Shown: positions 42,105-51,498, numbered from the stretch's first letter. The stretch is DNA of 64,000 nt from Pontibacter coccineus (GCF_030546575.1 NZ_JAUOTN010000003.1:1-64000); one strand, 5' to 3'. The notes: a model not told the origin generated them from the letters alone. Made by a program: numbers and translations.

Positions 42105-44042
42105 ATGAAAACGAAGCACACACTTATTTTAATCCCAATTCTTTGTCTCTCGGTTTTGGAGGCCTTCTCGCAGTCCGGCCCCTATAAGTACGGGAAAGTG
42201 CAGGAGGAAGAACTCCGGATGCGAACCTACGACAAGGATACCAGCGCGGCAGCCGTCATCCTGTCCGACTTTGCCGTGTCGCATTTTCGGCTCAACGGTG
42301 ACGTAAAACTCATCACGGAGCGTCGCACACGCATCAAAATCCTGAAAAAGACGGGCTATACCTGGGCAAACGTAGAAGTGCCGATGTACCAGAATGGCAA
42401 CAGCAAAGAGAACATCACCGGCATAAAAGGCTATACCTACAACCTGGAGGATGGCAAGATTACAAAAGACAAACTGGAGCCGAGTGCTGTATTTGAAGAG
42501 CGGCAGTCGGAGTACAGGCAGACCAAGAAGTTTACGATGCCGAACGTGAAGGAAGGCTCGGTGATTGAGTACACCTACACCGTTAACTCAGACTTTATTT
42601 ACAACCTGCACGATTGGGAGTTCCAAAGTACCATACCCACCGTATGGAGCGAGTATAGGGTGAAGATACCGCAGTACTTCGACTACAAAACACTGCAGCA
42701 TGGCTACCACAGTATCTATGAGCCAAAAGACAACTACGATACGAACAGAGACGGCTACCGCTGGGTGATGGTAGACCTGCCGGCACTGCGTCCGGAACGC
42801 TACATCACCACCTTAACCGATTACCAGGCCCGCATTGAGTTTGAGCTTCAGATGCTGCATGTGCCCGGGGAGGAGTCGAAGGTGATGACGGGCGAATGGA
42901 ACGAGGTGATAAAGGACCTGCTGCGACAGGAGCGATTTGGCAGCCAGCTGAATCGCAAGGGCTTTTTCAAAGGAGACATTGCCGCCATCACAGCGCAATT
43001 CACCGCGCCCGAGCAACAGATGAAGGCGATCTACGAGATGGTGCAGCAACAGATGAAGTGGAACGGGAAGTATGGCATTTACACGACCGGCACCTTGCGC
43101 AAGGCCTTCGACAACAAAACAGGCAGCGCGGCTGAAGTAAACCTGCTGCTCACTGCGATGTTGCAGGAAGCCGGATTGGACGCGGCGCCTGTGCTGGTAA
43201 GTACGCGGGAGCATGGCAAGGTATACAAGGGCACGCCCATGCTCAACAAGTTTAACTACGTGATCGCGCACGTCAAACTAAATGGCCAGTCTGTCCTGCT
43301 GGATGCTACGGATCCGCTGCTGCCGGCAGGTATGCTGCCCATGCGCAGCCTCAACGGCGAGGGCCGCCTGATTAAGGACGGCTCGGACCAATGGGTAGCA
43401 CTGAAGCCTTCGGACAAATACCAGCGGGTGTACACGGGCAACCTGACCATCCATGAGAGCGGACAAATGGAAGGCGATGCCACAGAGGTGAGCAGCGGCT
43501 ACAGGGCCTTCTACCTACGCAAGGAGGTGAAAGAAGAAGGGGAGTCCAGTTATACAGAGAAGCTGAACAAGGAGGTCGGCACCTTCAAGTTCAGCAGCCC
43601 TACATTCAAAAACCTGAAAGAACTGAACAGCGCTCTTGAACTCAACTACAAGATATCGGCCTCAGGCAACGGGCCGGCGCTGGATATGATTTACCTGAAC
43701 CCCATGCTGGGGCAGGGAGAGGACGAAAACCCCTTTAAGCTGGAGCAACGGGCCTATCCGGTTGACTTCGCTTTCCCGATCAGCGAGACCTTCATCTGTC
43801 GCTTTACCATACCGGACAATTATGAGCTGGATGACGCGCCGCAGAACGTTAAAGTGAGCCTGCCAGATCAGAGCGGAAGCTTCCTGTACATGGTAGAGAA
43901 GCGGGGCAATGTAGTGGAGGTGCTCAGCAAGATCGATATCCCGAAGCCCGTTTACTACGCAGCCGAGTACCCGCAGCTGAAGGAGCTGTATGCGCGCATT
44001 GTGGCCAAACATGCCGAACAAATTGTACTGAAACGAAAATAA
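42105..44042 (+). CDS. DUF3857/transglutaminase-like protein, paralogue 2 (catalytic residues lost)
   Basis: I start at the ATG at 42105 (MKTKHTLILIPILCLSVLEAFSQ), a clean signal peptide; the reading from 42084 uses a GTG. The protein has 645 residues with the same domain order as paralogue 1 and high similarity through the core ('FTMPNVKEGSVIEYTYTVNSDFIYNLHDWEFQSTIP'). The catalytic Cys position is Ala342 ('TGSAAEVNLLLTAMLQ') and the His position is Tyr385. It lies in one tandem array with the flanking genes, so recent duplication is likely. Confidence 0.85.
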   Translation: MKTKHTLILIPILCLSVLEAFSQSGPYKYGKVQEEELRMRTYDKDTSAAAVILSDFAVSHFRLNGDVKLITERRTRIKILKKTGYTWANVEVPMYQNGNSKENITGIKGYTYNLEDGKITKDKLEPSAVFEERQSEYRQTKKFTMPNVKEGSVIEYTYTVNSDFIYNLHDWEFQSTIPTVWSEYRVKIPQYFDYKTLQHGYHSIYEPKDNYDTNRDGYRWVMVDLPALRPERYITTLTDYQARIEFELQMLHVPGEESKVMTGEWNEVIKDLLRQERFGSQLNRKGFFKGDIAAITAQFTAPEQQMKAIYEMVQQQMKWNGKYGIYTTGTLRKAFDNKTGSAAEVNLLLTAMLQEAGLDAAPVLVSTREHGKVYKGTPMLNKFNYVIAHVKLNGQSVLLDATDPLLPAGMLPMRSLNGEGRLIKDGSDQWVALKPSDKYQRVYTGNLTIHESGQMEGDATEVSSGYRAFYLRKEVKEEGESSYTEKLNKEVGTFKFSSPTFKNLKELNSALELNYKISASGNGPALDMIYLNPMLGQGEDENPFKLEQRAYPVDFAFPISETFICRFTIPDNYELDDAPQNVKVSLPDQSGSFLYMVEKRGNVVEVLSKIDIPKPVYYAAEYPQLKELYARIVAKHAEQIVLKRK

Positions 44043-44069
44043 CCCCAGGAGGATCTGACGACGATCATC

Positions 44070-45962
44070 ATGAAAAGAAACTTACACAAACTGCTGATCA
44101 TTATGCTTTGGGTGATGGCAGGCCCGGTGCTTGGTGCTGACCCCGACCTGCTGAAGGGCGCCAATGCCATCATCAATCAGGAAGAGAAGGTATTTACGGT
44201 GCACTCGCCTAGCAAAGGCACCACCCATGTCAAGCGGGTGGTGACCATCTACAATGAACACGGAAATGACCACGCCAAGCTGTATGTGCATCACGATAAG
44301 CTGAACAAGGTCGACTTTATCAAGGGAACCAGTTATGACGGGAACGGGAAGAAAATCAAGAGCCTGAAAAACAGTGAGATCAGAAACGTGAGTGCGTCAA
44401 GTGCTGACAATGAGGTGCTGGATAACCGCGTTATGATCGCTGAGCTGACCCACCGGGTATACCCTTACAAAGTGGAGTTTGAGTACCAGACCACGACCAG
44501 CAACATGCTCTTCTACCCGAACTGGGTGCCGCTCAACAGCAGCAAAACCTCTGTGGCCAAGGCCTCTTTTCAGGTGATGATGCCAAAGGGGATGAAGTTG
44601 CGCTACCGCGAAAGCAACCTGGCTGAGAAAGTTAAGCAGTGGTCTACTACCACGCACGACATGTATAGCTGGGAAATCAGCAACCTGACCCCGGTGGAAA
44701 GCGAGCCTTATGCCCCCAGTATGCTGGAGCTGCTGCCGATGGTTCGCACGGCTCCTTCCGATTTTGAAGTACAGGGCTACAAGGGCAACATGGATTCCTG
44801 GGAAGCCTACGGAAAGTGGATCAACCAGTTGAACCAGGGGCGCGACGTATTGCCCGAAGCCACAAAAGCCAAACTGCAGGCCATGGTGGCCGGTATTGAC
44901 GACCCGGTGGAGAAGATCAACAAGGTATACCAGTACCTGCAATCGAACACGCGCTATGTTTCCATTCAGTTGGGGCTGGGTGGGTGGCAGCCTTTCGAGG
45001 CCAGCTTTGTCGACTCCAAAGGCTACGGCGACTGTAAGGCGCTTACCAACTACACCAAAGCCATGCTGCAGGCGGTTGGCATTCCCTCCATATATGCCCT
45101 TGTGAATGGGGGAAGCGATGAACGGGAGGTGCTCACCGATTTTCCGAGCAGTCAGTTTAACCACGTGATCCTGAGTGTGCCGATGAAGCAGGATACGCTT
45201 TGGCTGGAGTGTACGAGCCAGTTTGAGTCCGCCGGTTTCTCTGGCAGCTTTACAGGTGATCGTCATGCCTTGCTCATCACACCCGAAGGCGGCAAGCTGG
45301 TGAAAACCCAGGAATACACAGCCAAGGACAATGTGCAGAGCCGCCTGGCTACTGTGAAGCTGGACGAGAGCGGAAATGCCGTGGCGCAGGTTCAGACAAG
45401 GTATACAGGTATAGAACACGAAGATCACCGTGACGTCATTCACAACCTGTCGCCGGAGGAGCAGCGCAAGTGGTTGTACCGCAACATCAGTATCCCGGCC
45501 TTCGATGTGAAGAGCTATTCCTTCAATCTGAAAAAAGGGCGCATGCCGGAAGTAAACGAAAAGCTGGAGCTCAGCCTGCGCCAGTTCGTGACGATAAGCG
45601 GAAAACGCATGTTTTTGACGCCTAATCTGATGAACCGCTGGAACACGGTGCCCCAAAACACAGGCAAACGCAAGTATGAGGTCGTGCGCTCGAGTGCTTA
45701 CACCAACGTGGACACGATCATCTATGAGATGCCCGCCGGTTTTGCGCTGGAGTTTAAGCCAAACGATTTTTCCTTCAGCACCGCATTTGGAAAGTTTGAG
45801 TCAAAAGTAACGATTGACGGACGCCAGGTTACTTATATCAGAACCTTGCAGATGGATAAAGGCCGCTACAAGCCCGAGGTATACGCTGCGATGGTGGCGT
45901 TTATGAACGATGTCTACAAAGCAGATCAGCAGCAAGTGGTGTTCGTGAAGAGCATAAAGTAA
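44070..45962 (+). CDS. DUF3857/transglutaminase protein, paralogue 3 (Cys and His intact)
   Basis: The protein has 630 residues with a signal peptide (cleavage near VLGADP). The DUF3857 domain precedes a transglutaminase core in which Cys322 ('KGYGDCKALTNYTKAML') and His365 ('FNHVILSV') are present. The third residue of the triad is not the usual Asp; 'LWLECTSQ' offers Glu. It could be an active cysteine protease or transglutaminase in the periplasm. It begins 27 nt after paralogue 2. Confidence 0.87.
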   Translation: MKRNLHKLLIIMLWVMAGPVLGADPDLLKGANAIINQEEKVFTVHSPSKGTTHVKRVVTIYNEHGNDHAKLYVHHDKLNKVDFIKGTSYDGNGKKIKSLKNSEIRNVSASSADNEVLDNRVMIAELTHRVYPYKVEFEYQTTTSNMLFYPNWVPLNSSKTSVAKASFQVMMPKGMKLRYRESNLAEKVKQWSTTTHDMYSWEISNLTPVESEPYAPSMLELLPMVRTAPSDFEVQGYKGNMDSWEAYGKWINQLNQGRDVLPEATKAKLQAMVAGIDDPVEKINKVYQYLQSNTRYVSIQLGLGGWQPFEASFVDSKGYGDCKALTNYTKAMLQAVGIPSIYALVNGGSDEREVLTDFPSSQFNHVILSVPMKQDTLWLECTSQFESAGFSGSFTGDRHALLITPEGGKLVKTQEYTAKDNVQSRLATVKLDESGNAVAQVQTRYTGIEHEDHRDVIHNLSPEEQRKWLYRNISIPAFDVKSYSFNLKKGRMPEVNEKLELSLRQFVTISGKRMFLTPNLMNRWNTVPQNTGKRKYEVVRSSAYTNVDTIIYEMPAGFALEFKPNDFSFSTAFGKFESKVTIDGRQVTYIRTLQMDKGRYKPEVYAAMVAFMNDVYKADQQQVVFVKSIK

Positions 45963-45981
45963 ATTGCTCGAATGGACTTAA

Positions 45982-46025
45982 ACGCAGCCCCGCTGAAAAT
46001 TTTTTCGGTGGGGCTGCGTCTTTTC
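45982..46025 (+). terminator. Terminator after the DUF3857 array
   Basis: ACGCAGCCCCGCTGA pairs with TCGGTGGGGCTGCGT around an A/T loop and is followed by CTTTTC. It closes the three-gene array. Confidence 0.8.
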
Positions 46026-46084
46026 AATAGGCTCCCCGTCATCAAGGTGAAACAAGACCAGAATCACCTTAAAAAGACAAAGCC

Positions 46085-46504
46085 ATGAAAAGATTTCACG
46101 TAAATGTGCGCGTTAAAAACCTGCACGAATCGCTTGCCTTCTACACAGCCCTGTTCGGAGCGGAGCCTACGGTTGTAAAAGGAGATTACGCCAAGTGGAT
46201 GCTGGATGATCCGCGTATCAACTTCGCCATCTCGCTGCACCCCGAAAACGCAGGTATAGAACATTTAGGTATACAGGCCGAAAGCGAGGAGGAGTTAGCA
46301 GAAGTATACGGCCGTTTGAAGAGGGCCAAGGGCGCCATTCGGGAAGAGGGAAAATGCACCTGCTGCTACGCCAAGTCCGAAAAGTCGTGGATTACGGATC
46401 CGCAGGGAGTGGACTGGGAGGCCTTTTATACCTTCGGCGAATCCACCGTGTACGGCGAAGGTATGAATACCCGCCCTGCCGCCAGCCAAGTAACTGTCCT
46501 TTAG
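46085..46504 (+). CDS. arsI: ArsI/CadI family metalloenzyme
   Basis: The protein has 139 residues with the VOC (glyoxalase) fold. The predicted metal ligands His5, His60 ('IEHLGIQ') and Glu112 ('DPQGVDWEAF') match the ArsI pattern. The arsenic-binding thiols are in 'KCTCCYAKSEKSW' (Cys91, Cys93, Cys94). ArsI cleaves the C-As bond of organoarsenicals, while CadI relatives are metal-induced. No other arsenic gene is in the window except the SigZ-type sigma factor downstream. Confidence 0.88.
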   Translation: MKRFHVNVRVKNLHESLAFYTALFGAEPTVVKGDYAKWMLDDPRINFAISLHPENAGIEHLGIQAESEEELAEVYGRLKRAKGAIREEGKCTCCYAKSEKSWITDPQGVDWEAFYTFGESTVYGEGMNTRPAASQVTVL

Positions 46505-46521
46505 TGCAAAATAAAACTACA

Positions 46522-46568
46522 AACCCCGGCCAGGGCAGGTATACGCTATACCTGCCCTGGCCGGGGTT
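46522..46568. repeat. Perfect 22-bp inverted repeat with GGTATA in each arm
   Basis: The left arm (46522-46543) and right arm (46547-46568) are perfect complements with only 3 nt between them. The arms begin AACCCCGGCCAGGG and end in CAGGTATA at the loop. It lies between arsI and sigZ and is not followed by a T-run, so it may not be an ordinary terminator. Confidence 0.9.
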
Positions 46569-46672
46569 ATTGCAGCGTTCCCGGAAGCAACTCCGAGTTT
46601 GTCTCTTCTGCTTTTTTCAACGTAAATTGATACTCGAATTCACCTGCTTGTCACCATTACATTCTTCGAGCC

Positions 46673-47308
46673 ATGGAAAATAAAAGCTGCCATACCTGTA
46701 CGGGCACCCAGGTCATCGCCCCGGTAGATACATGCGCTGCCGTAGCGCCCCTATACCTGGAGTACGAGGCCAAGCTCAGGAGCTTTGTGCTGAAGCGTGT
46801 GAAAGATAAAGAGGAGTCAAACGACATTTTGCAACAGTTGTATGTGAAACTCTACAAACACTGCGAACAGCTGCAGGATGTGCGCAACCTAAATGCCTGG
46901 CTCTACCAGATAGCCCGCAATGCCGTGTACGATTACTACCGTGAGCAAGGCCGCAACATACCTATAGAAGACGAAAGCAAGCTGGAAGAGAAGCTTCAGC
47001 AGAATTCCGAACATCAGGATTCCGAAAGTCTGGTGCTGCCACTCATCAACATGCTCCCAGTAGAGTATGCTGAACCATTGCGCCTGAGCGAAATTGAAGG
47101 CATCAGCCAGAAGGAAATCGCGGAACGTTTAGGTATGTCCTATTCCGGAGCCAAGTCGCGGGTGCAGCGCGGCCGGGAGAAATTGAAAGAACTGTTTCTG
47201 GAATGCTGCCATCTGGAACTTGACCGAAAAGGCGCCCTGGTAAGCGCTATTGCAAAAGAAAGTTGCAAGCCCTTGCAGGTACAGTTAAAAGGTGAGTTGG
47301 GGTTTTAG
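46673..47308 (+). CDS. sigZ: Sigma-70 family RNA polymerase sigma factor SigZ
   Basis: The protein has 211 residues. Region 2 is visible in 'LRSFVLKRVKDKEESNDILQQLYVKLYKHCEQLQDVRNLNAWLYQIARNAVYDYYRE' (about 35-95) and the region 4 helix-turn-helix in 'LRLSEIEGISQKEIAERLGMSYSGAKSRVQRGREKLKEL' (about 140-178). The C-terminal extension has several Cys residues ('LECCHLELD', 'ESCKPLQV') that may bind metal or sense redox. The ArsI-SigZ pairing suggests a metal or arsenic stress regulon; no anti-sigma factor gene is adjacent. Confidence 0.88.
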   Translation: MENKSCHTCTGTQVIAPVDTCAAVAPLYLEYEAKLRSFVLKRVKDKEESNDILQQLYVKLYKHCEQLQDVRNLNAWLYQIARNAVYDYYREQGRNIPIEDESKLEEKLQQNSEHQDSESLVLPLINMLPVEYAEPLRLSEIEGISQKEIAERLGMSYSGAKSRVQRGREKLKELFLECCHLELDRKGALVSAIAKESCKPLQVQLKGELGF

Positions 47309-47375
47309 TCACTGCTGTTATATCATTGGCTTTTCTCCTGTGCAGCGGGTAAGTGATATAGGTGCTGCCCGTTGC

Positions 47376-47613
47376 AGGTATAGCAACTTACTTGTTTTAT
47401 AGCTTGCCCTGCCGGGCGGGCCCTACTTTTTTCCTTGATGAAAAAAGTAGGCAAAAAAATCAAGACGCTCCAAACTCGCTGAACGCTCGAACAGTGGAGC
47501 GCCGTAAAGTGCACCGGGCTAAAGCCTTCTGTTTCATAGCTCAGGGGTAAGTTACTCTTTCAATGCGTGCCAGTGGTGTGTGACAGGAGCAATGAAGCTT
47601 ATACTTTAGAAAT
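47376..47613 (+). repeat. Dispersed structured element, copy B
   Basis: It opens with AGGTATAGCAA (47376-47386). A hairpin CCTACTTTTTTC/GAAAAAAGTAGG follows (47420-47450), then the second stem CGCTCCA/TGGAGCG (47466-47472/47495-47501) with the loop AACTCGCTGAACGCTC. It matches copy A through 'GCCAGTGGTGTGTGACAGG' to about 47613. Its stem sequence differs from copies A and C while pairing is kept. Confidence 0.8.
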
Positions 47614-47623
47614 AACAGTTCCA

Positions 47624-48007
47624 GATTCCCCGCCTTAGAAAAGGAGGGGCGGGAGTGGTTGGACCCGGTACCACAAAGGAACGGCTGTAACTAAAGGAGT
47701 ATAACTATAAACTAGCAGTGGCTAATTCCCCTCTCGGGAGGGGCAGGGGTGGGTTAATCACGCGTAGGTAAGCCACAGCGAAGAAGCCTATACCTGTAAA
47801 GTAGTAAGTACAGACTCCCCGCCCGGGGGTAAGGGCCCTCTAAAAAGAAAGGGGTAGTGGTGTGTTATAGCAACCGATTAACCTCCCTTCAACCAAGATC
47901 CTTTCAGGATGACAGAATGGAAAGCAGCAGCAGAAAGTCCCCCATGGGGGTAGGGGCCCTCGACAAAGAAGGGGGCAGGGGGATGTCAATCATGCACCAG
48001 AATCCTG
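47624..48007 (+). repeat. G-rich repeats of island B
   Basis: The remainder of this 747-nt gene-free gap holds class 2 (47624-47670), a short G-rich unit near 47724-47757, another near 47808-47870, and class 1 (47934-48007: GTCCCCC ... GGGGGCAGGGGGATGTCAAT ... AATCCTG). The order element, class 2, class 1 is the same as in island C. No gene is convincing. Confidence 0.65.
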
Positions 48008-48055
48008 CTATTCCCTACGGGTAGGGGGCCTCTCTAATCCTGATAAGCTATACTT

Positions 48056-50167
48056 TCAAAACCTATACCTTGTCTGCACTCTTATATCTGATCTTCTCGC
48101 CCCTTCAATCAGTTCCAAACCCGAACCGATGGTGCGCTGGTTTCTATAATGCGTCAGGCTATATTTCATCCATACATCCATGCGGCGCATCGGCCGGAGT
48201 TGCAGCAGGGCATACAAGCGCGTGCCTCTTCCGCTGAAAGCAGGTATGGAAAAGGCGTAAAGCACATCCCGCTCGAAGGCATACTGCCGGGTCTCATAAT
48301 CGTCGGTGTCGAAGATGGCGTAACGGGTGCTCAGGCGTACTTTGTTGAAATTGAAGTTGATGTCCTGAGAAATGTAGTATCCTGTGGTTTGCGGCGACTC
48401 CAACTCGAAGCTGCTGAACTGCACACGGGAGCGCAGGTTTACAACGGGTGTCGGCGTGAATTCATAATACAGCAGGTAATTTTTGCGGTTAGCCTGCCCC
48501 ACATAATCGATGCTGGTGCTGTTGTCGGCGACGTTGCGGCCTTTGCTTTCGGCGCGGAACTGAGCGTACAACGAGCTTTGTCGACTGGGTCTGAAGTAGA
48601 GCCGCAGCATGTACTCGTCGCCCTGCGAAGGCGCATCCACGCGGTAGCGCAGCCATGGAAACCAGAAGCGGTCGTAATACGCCGTGAGCTCCCACTTCGG
48701 GAAAGGTTTGATCTTGATGCCGGTATAAAATCCCTGCTCGTTGATGTTGCGCGTGCCCTCGCCAAAGGCGTTGCCATAAAAGGTATGGAAATCGCGGGCG
48801 TAGTAGCGGTAGAGCATGGCCAGTTCCACTTTGTTGGAGAGGTTGGCCGTCAGACCGTTCACTGTGCCCAGTCCGCCGCTTTTAGAGATGGCCGTTTCGC
48901 CGAACAGGTATACGTTCTGCCAGGTGTAGGCGTAGTTGGTGCCGATGTTGTAATTGCTCGTGCCGCCAAACTCAAAGCGCTGGTAGGGGAGCCCCGCCTT
49001 CTGGATAGGGGCACTGAAGTTAGTCGTCATGGCGGTTACACCTGCCAGCAGGGTGCGGTTACGGCTCTGGTACGTAGCGTTGCCGCCAGCAATCTGCTCA
49101 CGGGCCTGCATTTTGTTAGCCAGCTCGGTCGGTGTGCGGTGAAAGCCGGTAGTTTGTATACCAGTAAAGAAATCCCCAAAGCTGTCCAGCGTATCAAGCT
49201 GTGTTTGCAGGTTGGCATCCACCCGCTTGCTCGATACAAAGCCCGTCACATCCACGCGGCCCAGGGTATAGGTGGCCGCCGCGCCCCGATAAAAGGCATG
49301 CTCCAGGACCGAACTGTAGGGGCGTATACCTACATTGGGCCGACTCACGGTGGTGATGGTCTCGCTACCCTTGCCCACCGTGTAGCCTGACGAAAGCAGC
49401 AAACCCTGCCCGAATTGCAGCTGGTAATCGCCCAGCGCAATGGCCTTGAACTTCCCTTTGTTGTAGAGCTGCAGATGCGCCGAGTAAAAGTCGAAACCGT
49501 AGCGGCGGGTGTCGGGATCCCAGGTGAACTGCTCGCCCGCGTCTTTTTCGGCGGTAAAGCCTAGGCTGTAGTCGCGGGTATGGCTCACGCGGTAGCGCAT
49601 CAGTACCTTGTCGGGAGAGCCGAGGTAACGTGTAGTCGAGCGGCTGGTGGTGTCGAGGGAGGTATAGCCGCGGCGCTGTTGCAGGGTGCGCTCATAGCGG
49701 ATGATCAGGACGTTGTTGTCTTCGCCCACGATGCGCTGTAGGAGCGGGCGCTGGTCTGCGCTCATTCCCGCGTCATCCACCCGCACAAAGTAAACCAGTT
49801 TGTAAATGGTGATGAGGTCGAAATCAGGTATAGCCTGCAGTTCGTAGATGCTCAGCAAAGGGCCGTTTTCCCGGATGTGACGGAAGAAGGAGGCAATCTG
49901 CGGGCGGGACAGGATGTAGAGCGAGGCCAGTTCCTCAGGCGAGGTACGGTTGAGGTCGATGGGCCGCTGGAAATACTGGAACAGCGTTTCGTAGAAGTCT
50001 TCGTAAGGCACGTCTTCGTCTTCCTGTTGCGCGAAAAGCTCCTGCACAAACAAGTCAAAATCGAAGGTTTGGCGGGGGTAATCCTGCGCCTGTAGCGGCA
50101 GCCAGGAGCATAGTATCATCAAAAGTGCCGCTATACCTTTTCTAATGGGAATCAGCACCGGCAGCAC
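48056..50167 (-). CDS. Helix-hairpin-helix domain outer-membrane protein
   Basis: The reading frame is open from 50422, but the first 85 residues look non-coding. The GTG at 50167 (or 50158) gives a signal peptide, 'VLIPIRKGIAALLMILCSWLPLQAQ', and about 703 residues. After it, 'IDLNRTSPEELASLYILSRPQIASFFRHIRENGPLLSIYELQAIPDFD' is a helix-hairpin-helix repeat of ComEA type. The rest is beta-strand rich and ends with aromatic F ('VQTRYRF'), an outer-membrane barrel. The role is unknown; the HhH domain would lie in the periplasm. Confidence 0.78.
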   Translation of the reverse strand: MLPVLIPIRKGIAALLMILCSWLPLQAQDYPRQTFDFDLFVQELFAQQEDEDVPYEDFYETLFQYFQRPIDLNRTSPEELASLYILSRPQIASFFRHIRENGPLLSIYELQAIPDFDLITIYKLVYFVRVDDAGMSADQRPLLQRIVGEDNNVLIIRYERTLQQRRGYTSLDTTSRSTTRYLGSPDKVLMRYRVSHTRDYSLGFTAEKDAGEQFTWDPDTRRYGFDFYSAHLQLYNKGKFKAIALGDYQLQFGQGLLLSSGYTVGKGSETITTVSRPNVGIRPYSSVLEHAFYRGAAATYTLGRVDVTGFVSSKRVDANLQTQLDTLDSFGDFFTGIQTTGFHRTPTELANKMQAREQIAGGNATYQSRNRTLLAGVTAMTTNFSAPIQKAGLPYQRFEFGGTSNYNIGTNYAYTWQNVYLFGETAISKSGGLGTVNGLTANLSNKVELAMLYRYYARDFHTFYGNAFGEGTRNINEQGFYTGIKIKPFPKWELTAYYDRFWFPWLRYRVDAPSQGDEYMLRLYFRPSRQSSLYAQFRAESKGRNVADNSTSIDYVGQANRKNYLLYYEFTPTPVVNLRSRVQFSSFELESPQTTGYYISQDINFNFNKVRLSTRYAIFDTDDYETRQYAFERDVLYAFSIPAFSGRGTRLYALLQLRPMRRMDVWMKYSLTHYRNQRTIGSGLELIEGARRSDIRVQTRYRF

Positions 50168-50422
50168 AACTTTAATGTTACCGCCTAGGTTTGTCGCTCT
50201 ATCTATACCTCTTATCGCGGTAGCAAGTCGAAGTCGCAAGCAGTGAAAACTATCCCTGAAGTTCGTTTCTATACCTTGTCTTGTTTCAACCTGATGAGCT
50301 GGAACGTGTTGAATTTCATGGCCGAATCGTGTCGCTGTACCTGGCAATGCGCCAGCTTGCCACAGCTGCAAGTGATGAAGTATGTACTTGAAGCACGATG
50401 CTATACCTGGCCTCATAGGCAT

Positions 50423-51217
50423 CTACTTTAGAAAGGTATAGGAAAGTGACAGATGGTGGCTCTGGCCGAGCAGGGTGGTTGAGCCGAAGGCATAATCGGC
50501 GAGTAATTGCCGTGCTTTGAAACCGAGCCCGAAAGTAGCGCGATTGGTGAGTGTGCTAAAGCCGGAGCGCAGGGCCACTTTCTCCTGCAAAAGCTGGTAC
50601 TCTATACCCGCCTTGAAGTTGGCTGGAAAATCAATGTGCTTTTCGGTTTCGGCAAGCAAAAGGAGTTTCTGGTAAGGGCGATAACCGAGGCCAGCTTTCA
50701 TGATGGTGGGCAGGCGCTCGTCGTCGAAAGCGGCTAATTTAGCCTGGTTGATGTTGTAGGCATAAGCCCCAAAGTAGAAGCCCGTCACAATCTCCGCCTG
50801 TCCGCCCACCGAAAGTGCCACCGCCTTGCGACTGCCGTACCCTTCGGCCGCCACCTGCCACAGGTCGGCCTTTACGCCCAAAGTAAACTGCCCCAACTTG
50901 TGGCCTATACCCAGCCCCACGTGCTGCTGACTGAACAGTTCATCACCAAATCTACTCAAACTCAGCCCGTAATTGCCATACCTGGCAGTAGGGTATACGG
51001 CCTGCAACGCCATGGTCGAAAAAGCCCTTACACCAAAGCGGTTCTCCGCGTAAGCGCCCACTTGCGCTTTCTCCAGACCGGCTATACCTGCCACGTTGTT
51101 GTTGAGCGCCCAAAGATCAGGCAGTGTGACGGAGGCATTGCCCAACGCAGCTGCTCGGGCACCCACAGGCACATCGGCCTGCGCCTGTGCGAGGCAAGGC
51201 AGTAGGTATAGAAGCAA
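50423..51217 (-). CDS. PorQ/PorV-like outer-membrane beta-barrel protein
   Basis: The protein has 264 residues. The start is uncertain; I keep the TTG at 51217, which begins in the middle of a signal peptide ('LLYLLPCLAQAQADVPVGARAAALGNASVTLPD'), and an upstream ATT/ATA region could also serve. 'GARAAALGNASVTLPDLWALNNNVAGIA' is the N-terminal motif of PorV/PorQ-type barrels of Bacteroidetes, and the C-terminus 'SHHLSLSYTFLK' is the last strand. It precedes the HhH barrel gene and may be cotranscribed with it. Confidence 0.75.
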   Translation of the reverse strand: MLLYLLPCLAQAQADVPVGARAAALGNASVTLPDLWALNNNVAGIAGLEKAQVGAYAENRFGVRAFSTMALQAVYPTARYGNYGLSLSRFGDELFSQQHVGLGIGHKLGQFTLGVKADLWQVAAEGYGSRKAVALSVGGQAEIVTGFYFGAYAYNINQAKLAAFDDERLPTIMKAGLGYRPYQKLLLLAETEKHIDFPANFKAGIEYQLLQEKVALRSGFSTLTNRATFGLGFKARQLLADYAFGSTTLLGQSHHLSLSYTFLK

Positions 51218-51350
51218 GAAAATAAGTTTGTTTTGTAGAAGTTGTGCTATCCCATCCGGTCGTTTTTTTATAGCTAAAGTGCTATGTACGAGAGGGTAAG
51301 GTGAGAGTTGTCGGAATCTCTATATAGGGCTCCTATCCTAAGGATTTACA

Positions 51351-51498
51351 GGATTCTCGTGCACGATTGACATCCCCCTGCCCCCTTCAAAGGGGGACTT
51401 TCTGCTTTATACCTTTTAATAGGTATAAACTTCGTAGTAAATGTCTAGCTATACCGTGTCAAACCACCCCTGTCCCTCCTTATCCGAGGAGGGGAGTC
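51351..51498 (-). repeat. G-rich repeats of island C
   Basis: Read on the minus strand, class 2 (51498-51453) is followed by class 1 (51405-51351: GTCCCCC ... GGGGGCAGGGGGATGTCAAT ... GAATCCT). They share their order and sequence with island B. A GGTATAA variant lies between the two units. Confidence 0.65.

Noticed and set aside
44397..45656. Minus-strand frame of 419 codons across DUF3857 paralogue 3
   Set aside because: It is an antisense shadow of a gene with a signal peptide and recognisable domains.
48149..49390. Plus-strand frame of 413 codons across the HhH barrel gene
   Set aside because: It is an antisense shadow with no family features; the minus-strand protein is coherent.
50243..50431. 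A 62-codon plus-strand frame before the HhH gene
   Set aside because: It is short and antisense to a leader region, with a composition unlike its neighbours.
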